From NCBI RefSeq assembly GCF_029892565.1, contig NZ_JARXVH010000009.1, forward strand, positions 335,131 through 399,130: a stretch of 64,000 nt of DNA, read 5' to 3'. Of the stretch, positions 40,745 to 50,039 are shown one piece after another. The position numbers and the translations under genes were made by a program. The notes below the pieces were generated by a model. The model did not search any database. It was not told the origin of the DNA and saw only the letters and a list, made by a program, of their open reading frames with translations. Each line of letters starts with the position of its first letter. The first letter of the stretch is position 1. Origin of the DNA: Streptomyces pseudovenezuelae. GTDB taxonomy: Bacteria; Actinomycetota; Actinomycetes; Streptomycetales; Streptomycetaceae.

Positions 40745-41743
40745 ATGGACACCTTCGCTCTCATCGTGACCATCGCGGTCGCGCTCTTCTTCACGTACAC
40801 CAACGGCTTCCACGACTCGGCGAACGCGATCGCCACGTCCGTGTCGACGCGGGCGCTGACCCCACGGGCGGCGCTGGCCATGGCCGCCGTGATGAACCTG
40901 GCCGGTGCCTTCCTCGGCTCCGGTGTCGCCAAGACCGTCAGCGAGGGCCTGATCGAGACGCCCGAGGGCTCGAAGGGGATGGGCATCCTCTTCGCGGCGC
41001 TGGTCGGCGCCATCGTCTGGAACCTGGTCACCTGGTACTTCGGCCTGCCCTCCTCGTCCTCCCACGCGCTGTTCGGCGGCATGGTGGGCGCGGCGCTGGC
41101 GGGCGGCACCGACGTTCTCTGGCACGGCGTGGTCGACAAGATCCTCGTACCGATGTTCGTCTCGCCGGTGGTCGGCCTGGTCGCCGGCTATCTGGTGATG
41201 ACGGCGATCATGTGGATCTTCCGGCGGTCCAACCCGCACAAGGCCAAGCGGGGCTTCCGGATCGCGCAGACGGTGTCCGCGGCCGGCATGGCCCTGGGCC
41301 ACGGTCTGCAGGACGCCCAGAAGACCATGGGCATCGTCGTGATGGCACTGGTGATTTCCGGCCACTCCACGTACGGCGACCCGATCCCGGTCTGGGTGAA
41401 GATCGTCTGCGCGTTGATGCTGTCACTGGGCACCTACGCGGGCGGCTGGCGCATCATGCGCACGCTGGGCCGGAAGATCATCGAGCTCGATCCCCCGCAG
41501 GGCTTCGCCGCCGAGACGACCGGCGCGGCGATCATGTTCACCACCGCGTACCTCTTCAAGGCCCCGGTCTCCACGACCCACGTCATCACCTCCGCCATCA
41601 TGGGCGTCGGCGCCACCAAGCGCGTGAAGGCCGTGCGCTGGGGGGTCGCCAAGAACATCGTCCTGGGCTGGTTCATCACGATGCCGGCGGCGGCACTGGT
41701 GGCGGCGGGGGCGTTCGGGATCGTGAACCTGGCGTTCCTGTAG
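40745..41743 (+). CDS. Low-affinity phosphate transporter PitH
   Basis: A 332-residue PiT family (PHO4) permease. The N-terminal signature YTNGFHDSANAIATSVSTRA and the repeated signature GATKRVKAVRWGVAKNI near the C-terminus mark the two inverted halves; about ten helices are predicted. It moves phosphate with a divalent cation and H+. It converges on pstB across a two-way terminator. From memory, S. coelicolor SCO4138 (pitH1) is the equivalent. Confidence 0.92.
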   Translation: MDTFALIVTIAVALFFTYTNGFHDSANAIATSVSTRALTPRAALAMAAVMNLAGAFLGSGVAKTVSEGLIETPEGSKGMGILFAALVGAIVWNLVTWYFGLPSSSSHALFGGMVGAALAGGTDVLWHGVVDKILVPMFVSPVVGLVAGYLVMTAIMWIFRRSNPHKAKRGFRIAQTVSAAGMALGHGLQDAQKTMGIVVMALVISGHSTYGDPIPVWVKIVCALMLSLGTYAGGWRIMRTLGRKIIELDPPQGFAAETTGAAIMFTTAYLFKAPVSTTHVITSAIMGVGATKRVKAVRWGVAKNIVLGWFITMPAAALVAAGAFGIVNLAFL

Positions 41744-41774
41744 GACCTCGGGGCGCGGCCCCGGCAACGACGAC

Positions 41775-41805
41775 GGGCCCGCCCCCGGGAGCCAGGGGCG
41801 GGCCC
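41775..41805. terminator. Two-way terminator between PiT and Pst operons
   Basis: GGGCCCGCCCC (41775-41785) pairs with GGGGCGGGCCC (41795-41805) over 11 bp with a 9-base loop. It lies between the converging pitH and pstB genes and should stop both transcripts. Confidence 0.82.
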
Positions 41806-41870
41806 TTCATCGACCTCGCGGTGGCACCGCCATGCAGCACCGCGAGGGGTCCTTCCGGCTCGGGTTCGGC

Positions 41871-42647
41871 TCAGCCGAATCGGCCGGAGATGTAGTCCTC
41901 GGTCGCCTGGACCGACGGGTTGGAGAAGATCCGCTCGGTGTCGTCGATCTCGATCAGCTTGCCGGGCTGACCGACGGCGGCCAGGTTGAAGAACGCCGTA
42001 CGGTCCGAGACACGCGCCGCCTGCTGCATGTTGTGCGTCACGATGACGATCGTGAAGCGCTCCTTCAGCTCACCGATCAGGTCCTCGATCGCGAGGGTGG
42101 AGATCGGGTCGAGGGCGGAGCAGGGCTCGTCCATCAGCAGCACCTTCGGCTCGACCGCGATCGCGCGGGCGATGCACAGACGCTGCTGCTGGCCACCGGA
42201 GAGTCCCGAACCGGGCTTGTTCAGCCGGTCCTTGACCTCGTTCCAGAGGTTCGCGCCCTTGAGCGACTTCTCGACGATGTCGGAGAGCTCGCTCTTCTTG
42301 TACGAGCCGGCGAGCTTCAGGCCGGCCGCGACGTTCTCGAACACGGACATCGTCGGGAAGGGGTTGGGCCGCTGGAAGACCATGCCGACCTCGCGCCGCA
42401 CGGCCACCGGGTCGATCCCGGCGCCGTACAGGTTCTCGTCGTCGAGCATGACCTTGCCCTCGACCCGGCCGCCCGACGTGACCTCGTGCATCCGGTTCAG
42501 GGTGCGCAGGAACGTGGACTTGCCGCAGCCGGACGGGCCGATGAAGGCCGTGACGGTACGGGGCTCGATGGTCATCGAGATGTCCTCGATGGCCCGGAAG
42601 GACCCGTAGTAGGCGCTGAGCCCGCTGACATCAATTCGCTTGGCCAT
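41871..42647 (-). CDS. pstB: Phosphate ABC transporter ATP-binding protein PstB
   Basis: A 258-residue ATPase with Walker A GPSGCGKST, signature SGLSGGQQQRLCIARA, Walker B VLLMDEPCSALDP and H-loop VTHNMQQA. ISVxGL-type start (RIDVSGLSAYYGSFRAI) and VGMVFQRPNPFP are standard for PstB. It powers high-affinity phosphate uptake with PstA and PstC. ATG 42647 is used; three codons upstream are open. It is the last gene of the Pst operon, 50 bases after pstA. No phoU follows. Confidence 0.95.
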   Translation of the reverse strand: MAKRIDVSGLSAYYGSFRAIEDISMTIEPRTVTAFIGPSGCGKSTFLRTLNRMHEVTSGGRVEGKVMLDDENLYGAGIDPVAVRREVGMVFQRPNPFPTMSVFENVAAGLKLAGSYKKSELSDIVEKSLKGANLWNEVKDRLNKPGSGLSGGQQQRLCIARAIAVEPKVLLMDEPCSALDPISTLAIEDLIGELKERFTIVIVTHNMQQAARVSDRTAFFNLAAVGQPGKLIEIDDTERIFSNPSVQATEDYISGRFG

Positions 42648-42697
42648 GAAGATCACTGCTTCTTTCGAGGGGGGAGTCTGGTCGCTGTATGGCCGCG

Positions 42698-43762
42698 TCA
42701 GCGACCGGACTTCGGGGCCTTCCAGCGGGCGATGCCGCGAGCCACGAGGTTGAGGATCATCACGAAGGCGATCAGCGTGAGCGACGCCGCCCAGGCTCGG
42801 TCGTACGCCGCGTTGGCGCCTGCGCTGTTCGCGTACTGCTGATAGATGTACAGCGGCAACGACTGCTGCGCACCCTCGAAGGGGTTGTTGTTGATGAACC
42901 GGTTGCCGAACACCAGCAGCAGCACCGGCGCCGTCTCACCCGCGATACGGGCGACCGCCAGCATGATGCCGGTGGTGATGCCGCCGATGGAGGTCGGCAG
43001 GACCACCTTCAGGATGGTGCGCCACTTCGGGACGCCGAGCGCGAGGGAGGCCTCGCGCAGCTCGTTCGGGACGAGCTTGAGCATCTCCTCGGTGGAGCGG
43101 ACCACGACCGGCATCATCAGGATCGCCAGGGCCAGCGAACCGGCGAAGCCGAAGGGCTCCATGTCGAAGATCAGCATGATGCTGAGGATGAACAGTCCCG
43201 CGACGATCGAGGGGATACCGGTCATCACGTCGACGAAGAAGGTGATGGCGCGGGAGAGGTTGCCCCGGCCGTACTCCACCAGGTAGACGGCGGTGAGCAC
43301 GCCGATCGGCGCCGCCATGATCGTGGCGAGACCGACCTGCTCCAGGCTGCCGATGATGGCGTGGTAGATGCCACCGCCGGGCTGGTTGTCGGTGACGATG
43401 CCCATCGAGTGGGTCAGGAAGTAGATGTCGAGGACCTTCGTGCCGCGCGCGACGGTCGTCCACACCAGGGAGATCAGCGGCACCAGGGCGATCAGGAAGG
43501 CCACCCAGACCAGCCCGGTCGCGATCCGGTCCTTGGCCTGCCGGCGTCCCTCGACCCGTGCGGAGATCCCGTACGTGCCCACGAGGAAGAGCAGACCGGC
43601 GATCAGGCCCCACTGGATCTTGCTGTCCAGGCCGGCGACCAGACCGATGACGACGGCCAGGACCACGGAGCCACCGGCGAACGCGAACGGGGACCACTTC
43701 GGCAGGGTCGCGCCGCGCAGCGTGCTGGGGGCGCGGTCGACGACGGGTGCTGGATTGCTCAT
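42698..43762 (-). CDS. pstA: Phosphate ABC transporter permease PstA
   Basis: A 354-residue permease with six helices and the EAA-like loop LREASLALGVPKWRTILKVV that contacts PstB. The N-terminal 50 residues are longer than in E. coli. It overlaps pstC by ATGA and precedes pstB. Confidence 0.94.
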   Translation of the reverse strand: MSNPAPVVDRAPSTLRGATLPKWSPFAFAGGSVVLAVVIGLVAGLDSKIQWGLIAGLLFLVGTYGISARVEGRRQAKDRIATGLVWVAFLIALVPLISLVWTTVARGTKVLDIYFLTHSMGIVTDNQPGGGIYHAIIGSLEQVGLATIMAAPIGVLTAVYLVEYGRGNLSRAITFFVDVMTGIPSIVAGLFILSIMLIFDMEPFGFAGSLALAILMMPVVVRSTEEMLKLVPNELREASLALGVPKWRTILKVVLPTSIGGITTGIMLAVARIAGETAPVLLLVFGNRFINNNPFEGAQQSLPLYIYQQYANSAGANAAYDRAWAASLTLIAFVMILNLVARGIARWKAPKSGR

Positions 43763-44766
43763 GCGTTGGCCCCCGAGTACTCCTTGCGGCGGGCGATGAT
43801 CATGCGTGCCGCGCCGTTGACCAGCAGGGTGATGACGAACAGGACCAGACCGGAGGCGATGAGCGCGTCACGGCCGAACTCGTCCGCCTCGCCGAACTTG
43901 CTGGCGATGTTCTGGGCGAAGGTGCCACCGCCCGGGTTGAGCAGGCTGCCGTGGATCAGGAAGTCCGGGGAGAGCACGGTCGCCACGGCCATCGTCTCGC
44001 CGAGCGCGCGCCCGAGGCCGAGCATCGAGGCGGAGATGACGCCGGAGCGGCCGAAGGGCAGAACGGCCATCCTGATGACCTCCCAGCGCGTGGCGCCGAG
44101 GGCCAGGGCCGCCTCTTCGATCATCTGCGGAGCCTGGCGGAAGACCTCGCGGCTCACGTTGGTGATGACCGGCAGGATCATGATCGCGAGCAGGATGCCG
44201 ACGGTGAGCATCGAGCGCGGGGCGCCCTCGTCCCACGAGAAGAGGCCGGACCAGCTGAAGTAGTCGTTGAGCCAGCTGAACAGGCCCGTCATGTGCGGTA
44301 CCAGGATCAGCGCGCCCCACAGGCCGTAGACGATCGACGGCACGGCGGCGAGCAGGTCGATCACATAGGCGATGGGACCGCTCAGCCTGCGCGGGGCGTA
44401 GTGCGTGAGGAACAGCGCGATGGCCACGGCGATCGGTACCGCGATGACCATGGCGATGATCGAGGAGATCACCGTGCCGTAGGCCAGGACCGCGATACCG
44501 AAGCTCGGCGGCTGGAGGCTGGTGTTCCACTCGAAGGTGGTGAAGAAGTTCGTGTGGTCCTTGCTGATCGCGAGCGAGGCGCGATAGGTGAGGAAGACCG
44601 CGATCGCGGCCATGATCACCAGCAGCAGGATGCCCGACCCGCGGGAAAGACCGAGGAAGATCCGGTCTCCGGGTCGGGTGACGCCGCGGGCCGTTGCCTT
44701 CTGCTCGGGCTCCGTCGGCTGTGGTGTGGGGGGTGGGGCGTCGGTGTTCTTTGTCGTTATGTCCAT
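43759..44766 (-). CDS. pstC: Phosphate ABC transporter permease PstC
   Basis: A 335-residue permease. After a Thr/Pro-rich cytosolic tail come six helices with the coupling loop IEEAALALGATRWEVIRMAV. ATG 44766 (MDITTKNTD) is chosen; the upstream open frame is inside the pstS-pstC gap. A long hairpin lies between pstS and pstC, which probably trims transcription so that the binding protein is made in excess. Confidence 0.94.
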   Translation of the reverse strand: MDITTKNTDAPPPTPQPTEPEQKATARGVTRPGDRIFLGLSRGSGILLLVIMAAIAVFLTYRASLAISKDHTNFFTTFEWNTSLQPPSFGIAVLAYGTVISSIIAMVIAVPIAVAIALFLTHYAPRRLSGPIAYVIDLLAAVPSIVYGLWGALILVPHMTGLFSWLNDYFSWSGLFSWDEGAPRSMLTVGILLAIMILPVITNVSREVFRQAPQMIEEAALALGATRWEVIRMAVLPFGRSGVISASMLGLGRALGETMAVATVLSPDFLIHGSLLNPGGGTFAQNIASKFGEADEFGRDALIASGLVLFVITLLVNGAARMIIARRKEYSGANA

Positions 44767-44856
44767 CGGGTTCTCCGGTCTGCGGAACCGCACGCGAGGT
44801 GCGGCTCTGCGAAGCCGTACGCGACCGTACGGCTCGTGGCGGCGGTGCACCGGACG

Positions 44857-44897
44857 GTGCGGTCCGGCCCCGGTTCAGGCCCGGGGCCGGGCCGCAC
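44857..44897 (-). terminator. Intercistronic hairpin between pstS and pstC
   Basis: A 17-bp stem with one G-T pair (44857-44873 with 44881-44897) and a 7-base loop, starting 8 bases after the pstS stop on the minus strand. Its place inside an operon suggests a partial terminator or a 3' stabiliser of the abundant pstS message. Confidence 0.75.
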
Positions 44898-44904
44898 GCT
44901 CAGA

Positions 44905-46035
44905 TCAGCTCAGGCCCGAGATGGTGGTGCGGACCTTGGCGATGATGTCGTCGGGGATCGGGGCGTAGCCCAGGTCGGGGAGCAGGGCCTGACCCTCCTC
45001 CGAGGCGATGTAGGTCAGGAACGACTTCGTGGCGGGCAGGGAAGCCGCCTTGTTGCCCTTGTCGCAGACGATCTCGTAGGTGACGAGGGTGATCGGGTAG
45101 GCGCCGTCGGCCTTGGTGGCGTAGTTCAGCTCCAGCGACAGGTCGCTGCCCGTGCCCACGACCTTGGCGTCGGCGATGGCCTTGGTGGCGCTCTCACTGC
45201 TGGCCACGACCGGGGCGCTGGCGCCGGTGTCGATGCTGACGGCCTTCACACCGTCGGCGACGTAGGACAGCTCGAAGTAGCCGATGGCGCCGTTGGTCTG
45301 CTTGACCTGGGCGGCCACACCGGAGGACTGGGCGGCGGCCTGGCCACCCTTGGCCTGCCAGGCCTTACCGCCGGAGTACTTCCAGTCGTCGGGCGTCGTG
45401 GCCTTCAGGTACTTGGTGAAGTTGTCCGTGGTGCCGGACTCGTCCGAGCGGTGGAACGCCTGGATCTTGAGGTCGGGAAGGTTCGCGTCGGGGTTCAGCT
45501 TCTTGATCGCCGCGTCGTTCCACTTGGTGATCTTGGCGTCGAAGATCTTCGCGAGGGTCGGGGCGTCCAGGACCAGGTTGTCCACGCCGGACACGTTGTA
45601 ACCGACCGCGATCGGGCCGCCGACCATCGGGAGGTCGATGCCCTGGCCGCCGGAGCAGACCGACTTGGAGGCGGTGACCTCTTCGGGCTTCAGCGCCGAG
45701 TCGGAACCGGCGAAGGCGAGCTGCCCCTGGGTGAAGGAGGTGACACCGGCACCGGAGCCGCCGGCCTTGTAGTTGATCTGCACACCACAGGCCTTGGTGA
45801 ACTGGGCGACCCAGGCGTCGATCGCGTTCTTCTGCGCGGACGAACCGTCGGAGAGCAGCTGGCCCTTCGCGTCGTCACACTTGATCGAGCCGGCCTGCGT
45901 CGAGGACGAGGCGCTGCTGCCGCCGTCGCTGCCGCTGCTGGTGTCGTCGGAGCCGCACGCCGTGAGGACCAGGGCGCCGGAGGCGGCGAGTGCACCGAGG
46001 GCGATGGCCCGCCGATTCATGCGCTGAAGCTTCAC
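44905..46035 (-). CDS. pstS: Phosphate-binding lipoprotein PstS
   Basis: A 376-residue lipoprotein. The signal peptide (RRAIALGALAASGALVLTAC) ends at a lipobox Cys; a Ser/Asp-rich linker leads into the two-lobe binding fold with GSDSALK and FHRSDESGTTDNF, which contact phosphate. GTG 46035 is used (VKLQRMNRRAI), as in other streptomycetes. In S. coelicolor PstS is strongly secreted under phosphate limitation or with certain carbon sources. The PHO box 112-155 bases upstream predicts control by PhoP. Confidence 0.95.
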   Translation of the reverse strand: MKLQRMNRRAIALGALAASGALVLTACGSDDTSSGSDGGSSASSSTQAGSIKCDDAKGQLLSDGSSAQKNAIDAWVAQFTKACGVQINYKAGGSGAGVTSFTQGQLAFAGSDSALKPEEVTASKSVCSGGQGIDLPMVGGPIAVGYNVSGVDNLVLDAPTLAKIFDAKITKWNDAAIKKLNPDANLPDLKIQAFHRSDESGTTDNFTKYLKATTPDDWKYSGGKAWQAKGGQAAAQSSGVAAQVKQTNGAIGYFELSYVADGVKAVSIDTGASAPVVASSESATKAIADAKVVGTGSDLSLELNYATKADGAYPITLVTYEIVCDKGNKAASLPATKSFLTYIASEEGQALLPDLGYAPIPDDIIAKVRTTISGLS

Positions 46036-46146
46036 TGAGGGAGTTCCTTCCAATGCTGCCGTCCTGAATCGGCGGCGTGCGAAGACTGAGTGACGCGGAC
46101 ACCCATTCGAGATGTGCCCGTCATCGGTAAGGCCGAAATTAGGCAG

Positions 46147-46190
46147 ATCAGGTGAAGGCGCCTATGGCCGGAAATGAACGGGAGGTGAAC
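46147..46190 (-). promoter_or_regulatory. PHO box (four 11-bp repeats) of the pst operon
   Basis: On the minus strand four consecutive 11-base units read GTTCACCTCCC, GTTCATTTCCG, GCCATAGGCGC and CTTCACCTGAT. The first two match the PhoP direct repeat consensus (GTTCACCTCCC-type) well, the third is degenerate and the fourth good. The array lies ahead of pstS and is the likely PhoP binding site, close also to the divergent oxidoreductase gene. Confidence 0.85.
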
Positions 46191-46373
46191 CCCTGCGGAC
46201 GGTGTGGTTAGGTCACGGAACGCTTACGGGGAGGGCACACAGAGATCCCGGCGCGATCGTTACACAGCCCTACGCGCGTAGGGGGCCCTGACGTCCGTAC
46301 GGAGTGTCGACCAAGTGGAACCCGTGAGACCGGTGGTTCGTCTCGTTCCACGGAAGCCGACAGGAGGCACAAC

Positions 46374-47930
46374 ATGCAACGGCGTACGTTCATCGGAGGC
46401 GGCGCGGCCGCGGTGGCGGCGGTGGCCACGACCGCGTGCAAGGGCGGCGCCACGAGTTCCGGCACGTCCACGGACTCCGGCTCCTCGTCCGGTACGTCGG
46501 CCCGGGCCGCCGGCACCTCGGCCGCCCCCGCGAACTGGGCCGCCCTCGGCCGTGACCTCGACGGCACACTGGTCCGCCCTGGCGACGCCAAGTGGGCCAC
46601 GGCCCGCCAGTTGTACAACACCCGCTTCGACGGACTGAAGCCCGCGGCGGTCGCCTACGTCGCCCACACCGACGACATCCGTACGACCCTGGCCTACGCC
46701 CGCGCCCACGGCGTCCAGGTCGCCATCCGCAACGGCGGCCACTCCTACGGCGGCTGGTCCTCGGGCAACGGCAAGCTCATCGTCGACGTCTCCAAGCTCA
46801 ACTCCGCCCGGGTCAGCGGCGGCCAGGCCGTCGTCGGCGCCGGCTCCAAGCTGATCGACGTCTACCGCGCGCTCGCCGCGAAGGGCGTGACGATACCGGC
46901 GGGCTCCTGCCCCACGGTCGGCGTCTCCGGTCTGGTGCTGGGCGGCGGCCACGGGGTGGTCTCCCGGGCGTACGGCCTGACCTGCGACAGCCTCACGCAG
47001 GCGACGCTGATCACGGCGGACGGCAAGCAGCTGGTCGCGAACTCCAGCACCAACAAGGAGCTCTTCTGGGCCCTGCGCGGCGCGGGCAACGGCAACTTCG
47101 GCGTGGTGACCGAGCTGCACTTCAGGACCCACCCGGCGCCGCAGGCCGTCTCCGGCTATCTGACCTGGCCGTGGGCGAAGGCCGCCGCGGTGATCAGGGC
47201 CTGGCAGGAGTGGGGCCCGGACCAGCCGGACGAGATCTGGTCCTCGCTCCACCTGGAGAACTCGGGCGGCAACCCGTCCGTCTCCGTCGCCGCGTTCTCA
47301 CTGGGCACGTACACCGAGCTCCAGAACGCCGTGGACCGTCTCGCCCAGCTGATCGGCGCCGACGCGAGCAGCGTCTCGCTGCGCCGGCGCGGTTACGAGG
47401 AGGCCATGGAGATCTACGCCGGCTGCTCCTCGTACTCCGCGCAGGCGCAGTGCCATCTGCCGGGCTCAACCCCGGGGCGCAACGCGCAGGGCGCGCTCGC
47501 CCGGGAGACGTACGTCGGGCGCTCCGACTTCTTCGACCGGTCGATCTCGGCGGCCGGTATCCAGACCCTGCTGTCGCAGATGACGTCGGTGCGGGGTGGG
47601 TCCGGCAGCATCGCGCTCACCGCGCTGGGCGGGGCGATCAACCGGGTGTCTCCGACGGCGACGGCCTTTGTGCACCGCAGCTCGCGGATGCTGGCCCAGT
47701 ACATAGTGTCCTGGCAGCCCGGTACGTCCGGCAGTGCGGCTCAGTCCTGGCTGTCCGGGGCGCACGACGCGATGAAGCCGTACGCCTCCGGCGCGGCCTA
47801 CCAGAACTACGCGGACTCGGCGCTGAAGGACTGGCGCAAGGCGTACTACGGGGACGCGGCCGGGCGGTTGGCCAAGGTGAAGAAGCGGTACGACCCGGAT
47901 CGGTTCTTCACGTATGCGCAGGCCGTCTGA
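46374..47930 (+). CDS. Exported FAD-linked oxidase of the berberine-bridge type
   Basis: A 518-residue oxidoreductase. The twin-arginine-like start MQRRTFIGGGAAAVAAVATT is followed by Cys and a Ser/Gly/Thr linker, suggesting Tat export and perhaps lipid attachment. The PCMH FAD domain carries RNGGHSYGGWSSGNGK, where the His is the usual covalent FAD attachment residue, and CPTVGVSGLVLGGGHG, whose Cys could give a second, 6-S-cysteinyl bond. The BBE domain closes the chain (YDPDRFFTYAQAV). Such enzymes oxidise sugars, aromatics or cannabinoid-like alcohols; the substrate is unknown. It is divergent from pstS and the PHO box lies 184 bases before its start. Confidence 0.9.
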   Translation: MQRRTFIGGGAAAVAAVATTACKGGATSSGTSTDSGSSSGTSARAAGTSAAPANWAALGRDLDGTLVRPGDAKWATARQLYNTRFDGLKPAAVAYVAHTDDIRTTLAYARAHGVQVAIRNGGHSYGGWSSGNGKLIVDVSKLNSARVSGGQAVVGAGSKLIDVYRALAAKGVTIPAGSCPTVGVSGLVLGGGHGVVSRAYGLTCDSLTQATLITADGKQLVANSSTNKELFWALRGAGNGNFGVVTELHFRTHPAPQAVSGYLTWPWAKAAAVIRAWQEWGPDQPDEIWSSLHLENSGGNPSVSVAAFSLGTYTELQNAVDRLAQLIGADASSVSLRRRGYEEAMEIYAGCSSYSAQAQCHLPGSTPGRNAQGALARETYVGRSDFFDRSISAAGIQTLLSQMTSVRGGSGSIALTALGGAINRVSPTATAFVHRSSRMLAQYIVSWQPGTSGSAAQSWLSGAHDAMKPYASGAAYQNYADSALKDWRKAYYGDAAGRLAKVKKRYDPDRFFTYAQAV

Positions 47931-47957
47931 GGCTCCGTCGGGCCGGTCGTTTTCTGT

Positions 47958-48008
47958 CCGCGGGTGCTTCGTGGCTTGTCGCGCAGTTCCCCGCGCCCCT
48001 TAAGAGGC
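47958..48008. repeat. Streptomyces GTTCCCCGCGCC intergenic repeat
   Basis: CGGGTGCTTCGTGGCTTGTC followed by GCGCAGTTCCCCGCGCCCCT and TAAGAGGCGCC is a dispersed intergenic repeat commonly seen in streptomycete genomes, ending in the hairpin GCGCC..GGCGC. It occupies the gap between two converging genes. Confidence 0.65.
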
Positions 48009-48011
48009 GCC

Positions 48012-48704
48012 TCAAGCCGCCAGGTCTCTCTCCTCCACGCCCGCCGCCTCCGTGCGGGTGCCCGGGATCAGGAGGGGGCGGCGCCGCGAGCGGATGAGCC
48101 TGCCCGCCCGGGGCGCCCGCTCCACGGCCTGCGTCACCGGCGTCAGCAGGGCCATCGCCAGGGGGGAGAGCAAGAGGGCCACGGCCGTGCCCAGGGCGAA
48201 GCCGCCGATGACGTCCGTCGGGTAGTGGACGCCCATGTAGACGCGGCAGAAGCCCTCCAGGAGGGCCAGGCCGATGCCGATCAGGCCGAACTTCCGGTGG
48301 GCCACGAAGAGGCCCACGCCGATGGCCATGGTGATGGTGGCGTGGTCGCTGACGAAGGAGTAGTCGGTCTTGCCCGAGACGAGGACGTCGAGGCCCTCGT
48401 GGGTGAGGAAGGGGCGGGGACGTTCCACGAAGCCCCGTATCGGGATGTTCACCAGGACGGCGACGGCGGCCGCGAGCGGGGCCCAGACGAGGGCGGCCAC
48501 GGAGGACGCGGCCTCGGCGCCGCCGCGTCGGCGGACCGACCACCAGCAGGCCAGCACGAGCAGGACCATGGCGATCAGCAGCCCGTACTCACCGACGTAC
48601 TCCATGCCCCGGTCGAACCAGTGCGGGGCGTCCTTGGCGAGGCCGTTGATGTCGTAGAGCAGGTCGACGTCGGGGTTCGACCCGGATTCGGCGAGTCCAG
48701 CCAT
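48012..48704 (-). CDS. PAP2-family membrane phosphatase
   Basis: A 230-residue protein with five or six helices and the three phosphatase motifs: RGFVERPRPF (motif 1, Lys/Arg-x6-Arg-Pro), YSFVSDHAT (motif 2, with the catalytic His) and RVYMGVHYPTDVIGG (motif 3). PAP2 enzymes dephosphorylate phosphatidate or undecaprenyl diphosphate at the outer face of the membrane. ATG 48704 (MAGLAESGS) is chosen. The 221 bases to the next gene (48705-48925) show no gene and should hold its promoter. Confidence 0.88.
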   Translation of the reverse strand: MAGLAESGSNPDVDLLYDINGLAKDAPHWFDRGMEYVGEYGLLIAMVLLVLACWWSVRRRGGAEAASSVAALVWAPLAAAVAVLVNIPIRGFVERPRPFLTHEGLDVLVSGKTDYSFVSDHATITMAIGVGLFVAHRKFGLIGIGLALLEGFCRVYMGVHYPTDVIGGFALGTAVALLLSPLAMALLTPVTQAVERAPRAGRLIRSRRRPLLIPGTRTEAAGVEERDLAA

Positions 48705-48925
48705 CGTGCTGCGGCCCCTTCGTCGTCTGCTGCTTCCGGGCGCACTCCTTCGTGCGCCGCGCCTACCCACCCCCGTGGATGTGGATGTAGTTCACGCCGT
48801 AGATCACTACGACAACAGGAACGCACGGTCCCGGTTAATACGTTCCACCCTCCACCGAATGATCACCCAGACGTTATCGAAGAGAGACACATCTCCCCAG
48901 CTCAGGGGGTGGGTTGACGCTCCGC

Positions 48926-49933
48926 TCACACCGTCGTGGGGAGTGCTTTCGCGCCATCTTCGGTGACCCGGGTGGCGCCGAAGTAGTCGGGGGTGTCGAT
49001 CGGGTCGAACCGGATCACGGCCCCCGTCCGGGGCGCGTCGATCATGTACCCGCCACCGACATAGATACCCACGTGCCGGATCGCCCGGGAGTCGGTCAGG
49101 TCGTCCGAGAAGAAGACCAGATCGCCGGGGAGCAGCTCGTCGCGCGAGGGGTGCGGGCCCGCGTTGTACTGGTCGTTGGCGACCCGTGGCAGCGTGATCC
49201 CGACGCTCTCGTAGGCCGCCTTCGTCAGCCCCGAGCAGTCGAAACGCCCGCCCTCGGCGGCTGTTCCGTTGCCGCCCCACAGGTACGGCGTGCCGAGCTT
49301 CTTCTGCGCGTAGTAGATCGCCCCGGCCGCCTGCTTCGACGGATCGACCCGGCTCACCGGAGCCGCGAAGCTCTCCTCCAGGGTCGTGATCGTCTTGACG
49401 TAGTTCCGGGTCTCCGCGTACGGCGGCACACCCCCGTACTTGATCACCGCGTAGGAACCGGCGTTGTACGAGGCCAGCATGTTTTCAGTCAGATTCCCGG
49501 GGACGTCCTTCACGTACGAGGCGAGTTGGCAGTCGTAGGAAGCGGCCGACGGAATCGCGTCCTCCGGATCCCACACATTGCGTACGCCGTCTCCGTTGCC
49601 GTCGATCCCGTGCGTGGCCCAGGTGCCCGGGATGAACTGCGCTATCCCCTCGGCCGCCGCCGGGCTCTTGGCGTTCGGGTTGAACCCGCTCTCCTGGTAG
49701 AGCTGCGCGGCGAGCAGGGCCGGGTTGATGGCGGGGCACAGGTTGCCCCACTTCTGCACGATGGTCTGGTACGCGGCCGGCACCGCGCCCTTGGCCAGTG
49801 CCTTGCCGCTGCCGCCCACGCCGTTCGCGAGGTTCCCGGCGACGATGTACACCCCGACGACGAGCAGCGTCACGAAGGACAGGCCAGTGCCGGCGGCGAC
49901 GCCCGCCACGATCCATCCCTTACGCACCGTCAA
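48926..49933 (-). CDS. Exported lytic transglycosylase-NlpC/P60 peptidoglycan hydrolase
   Basis: A 335-residue protein. The N-terminal signal anchor (residues 8-33) is followed by a lytic transglycosylase-like domain with Glu in YQESGFNP, GIAQFIPGTW and ASYNAGSYAV, then an NlpC/P60 endopeptidase with Cys in FDCSGLTKAAY and His in IRHVGIYVGGG. It can cut both glycan and peptide bonds of the wall. From memory, a secreted transglycosylase precedes the type IV-like cluster in S. coelicolor (SCO4132 before SCO4131), which suggests it opens the wall for that apparatus; here about 5.8 kb of other genes lie between them. Confidence 0.9.
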   Translation of the reverse strand: MTVRKGWIVAGVAAGTGLSFVTLLVVGVYIVAGNLANGVGGSGKALAKGAVPAAYQTIVQKWGNLCPAINPALLAAQLYQESGFNPNAKSPAAAEGIAQFIPGTWATHGIDGNGDGVRNVWDPEDAIPSAASYDCQLASYVKDVPGNLTENMLASYNAGSYAVIKYGGVPPYAETRNYVKTITTLEESFAAPVSRVDPSKQAAGAIYYAQKKLGTPYLWGGNGTAAEGGRFDCSGLTKAAYESVGITLPRVANDQYNAGPHPSRDELLPGDLVFFSDDLTDSRAIRHVGIYVGGGYMIDAPRTGAVIRFDPIDTPDYFGATRVTEDGAKALPTTV

Positions 49934-50039
49934 CCGCCCCTCGCCGCCCAGGAGTCCGCGCCCAGGTCAGTGTAGGGGTGGCACCTGTCTTCCGGGGTGA
50001 TCACGAGAAGCGGAAACCGGACAATACGTAGGCGTTGAT

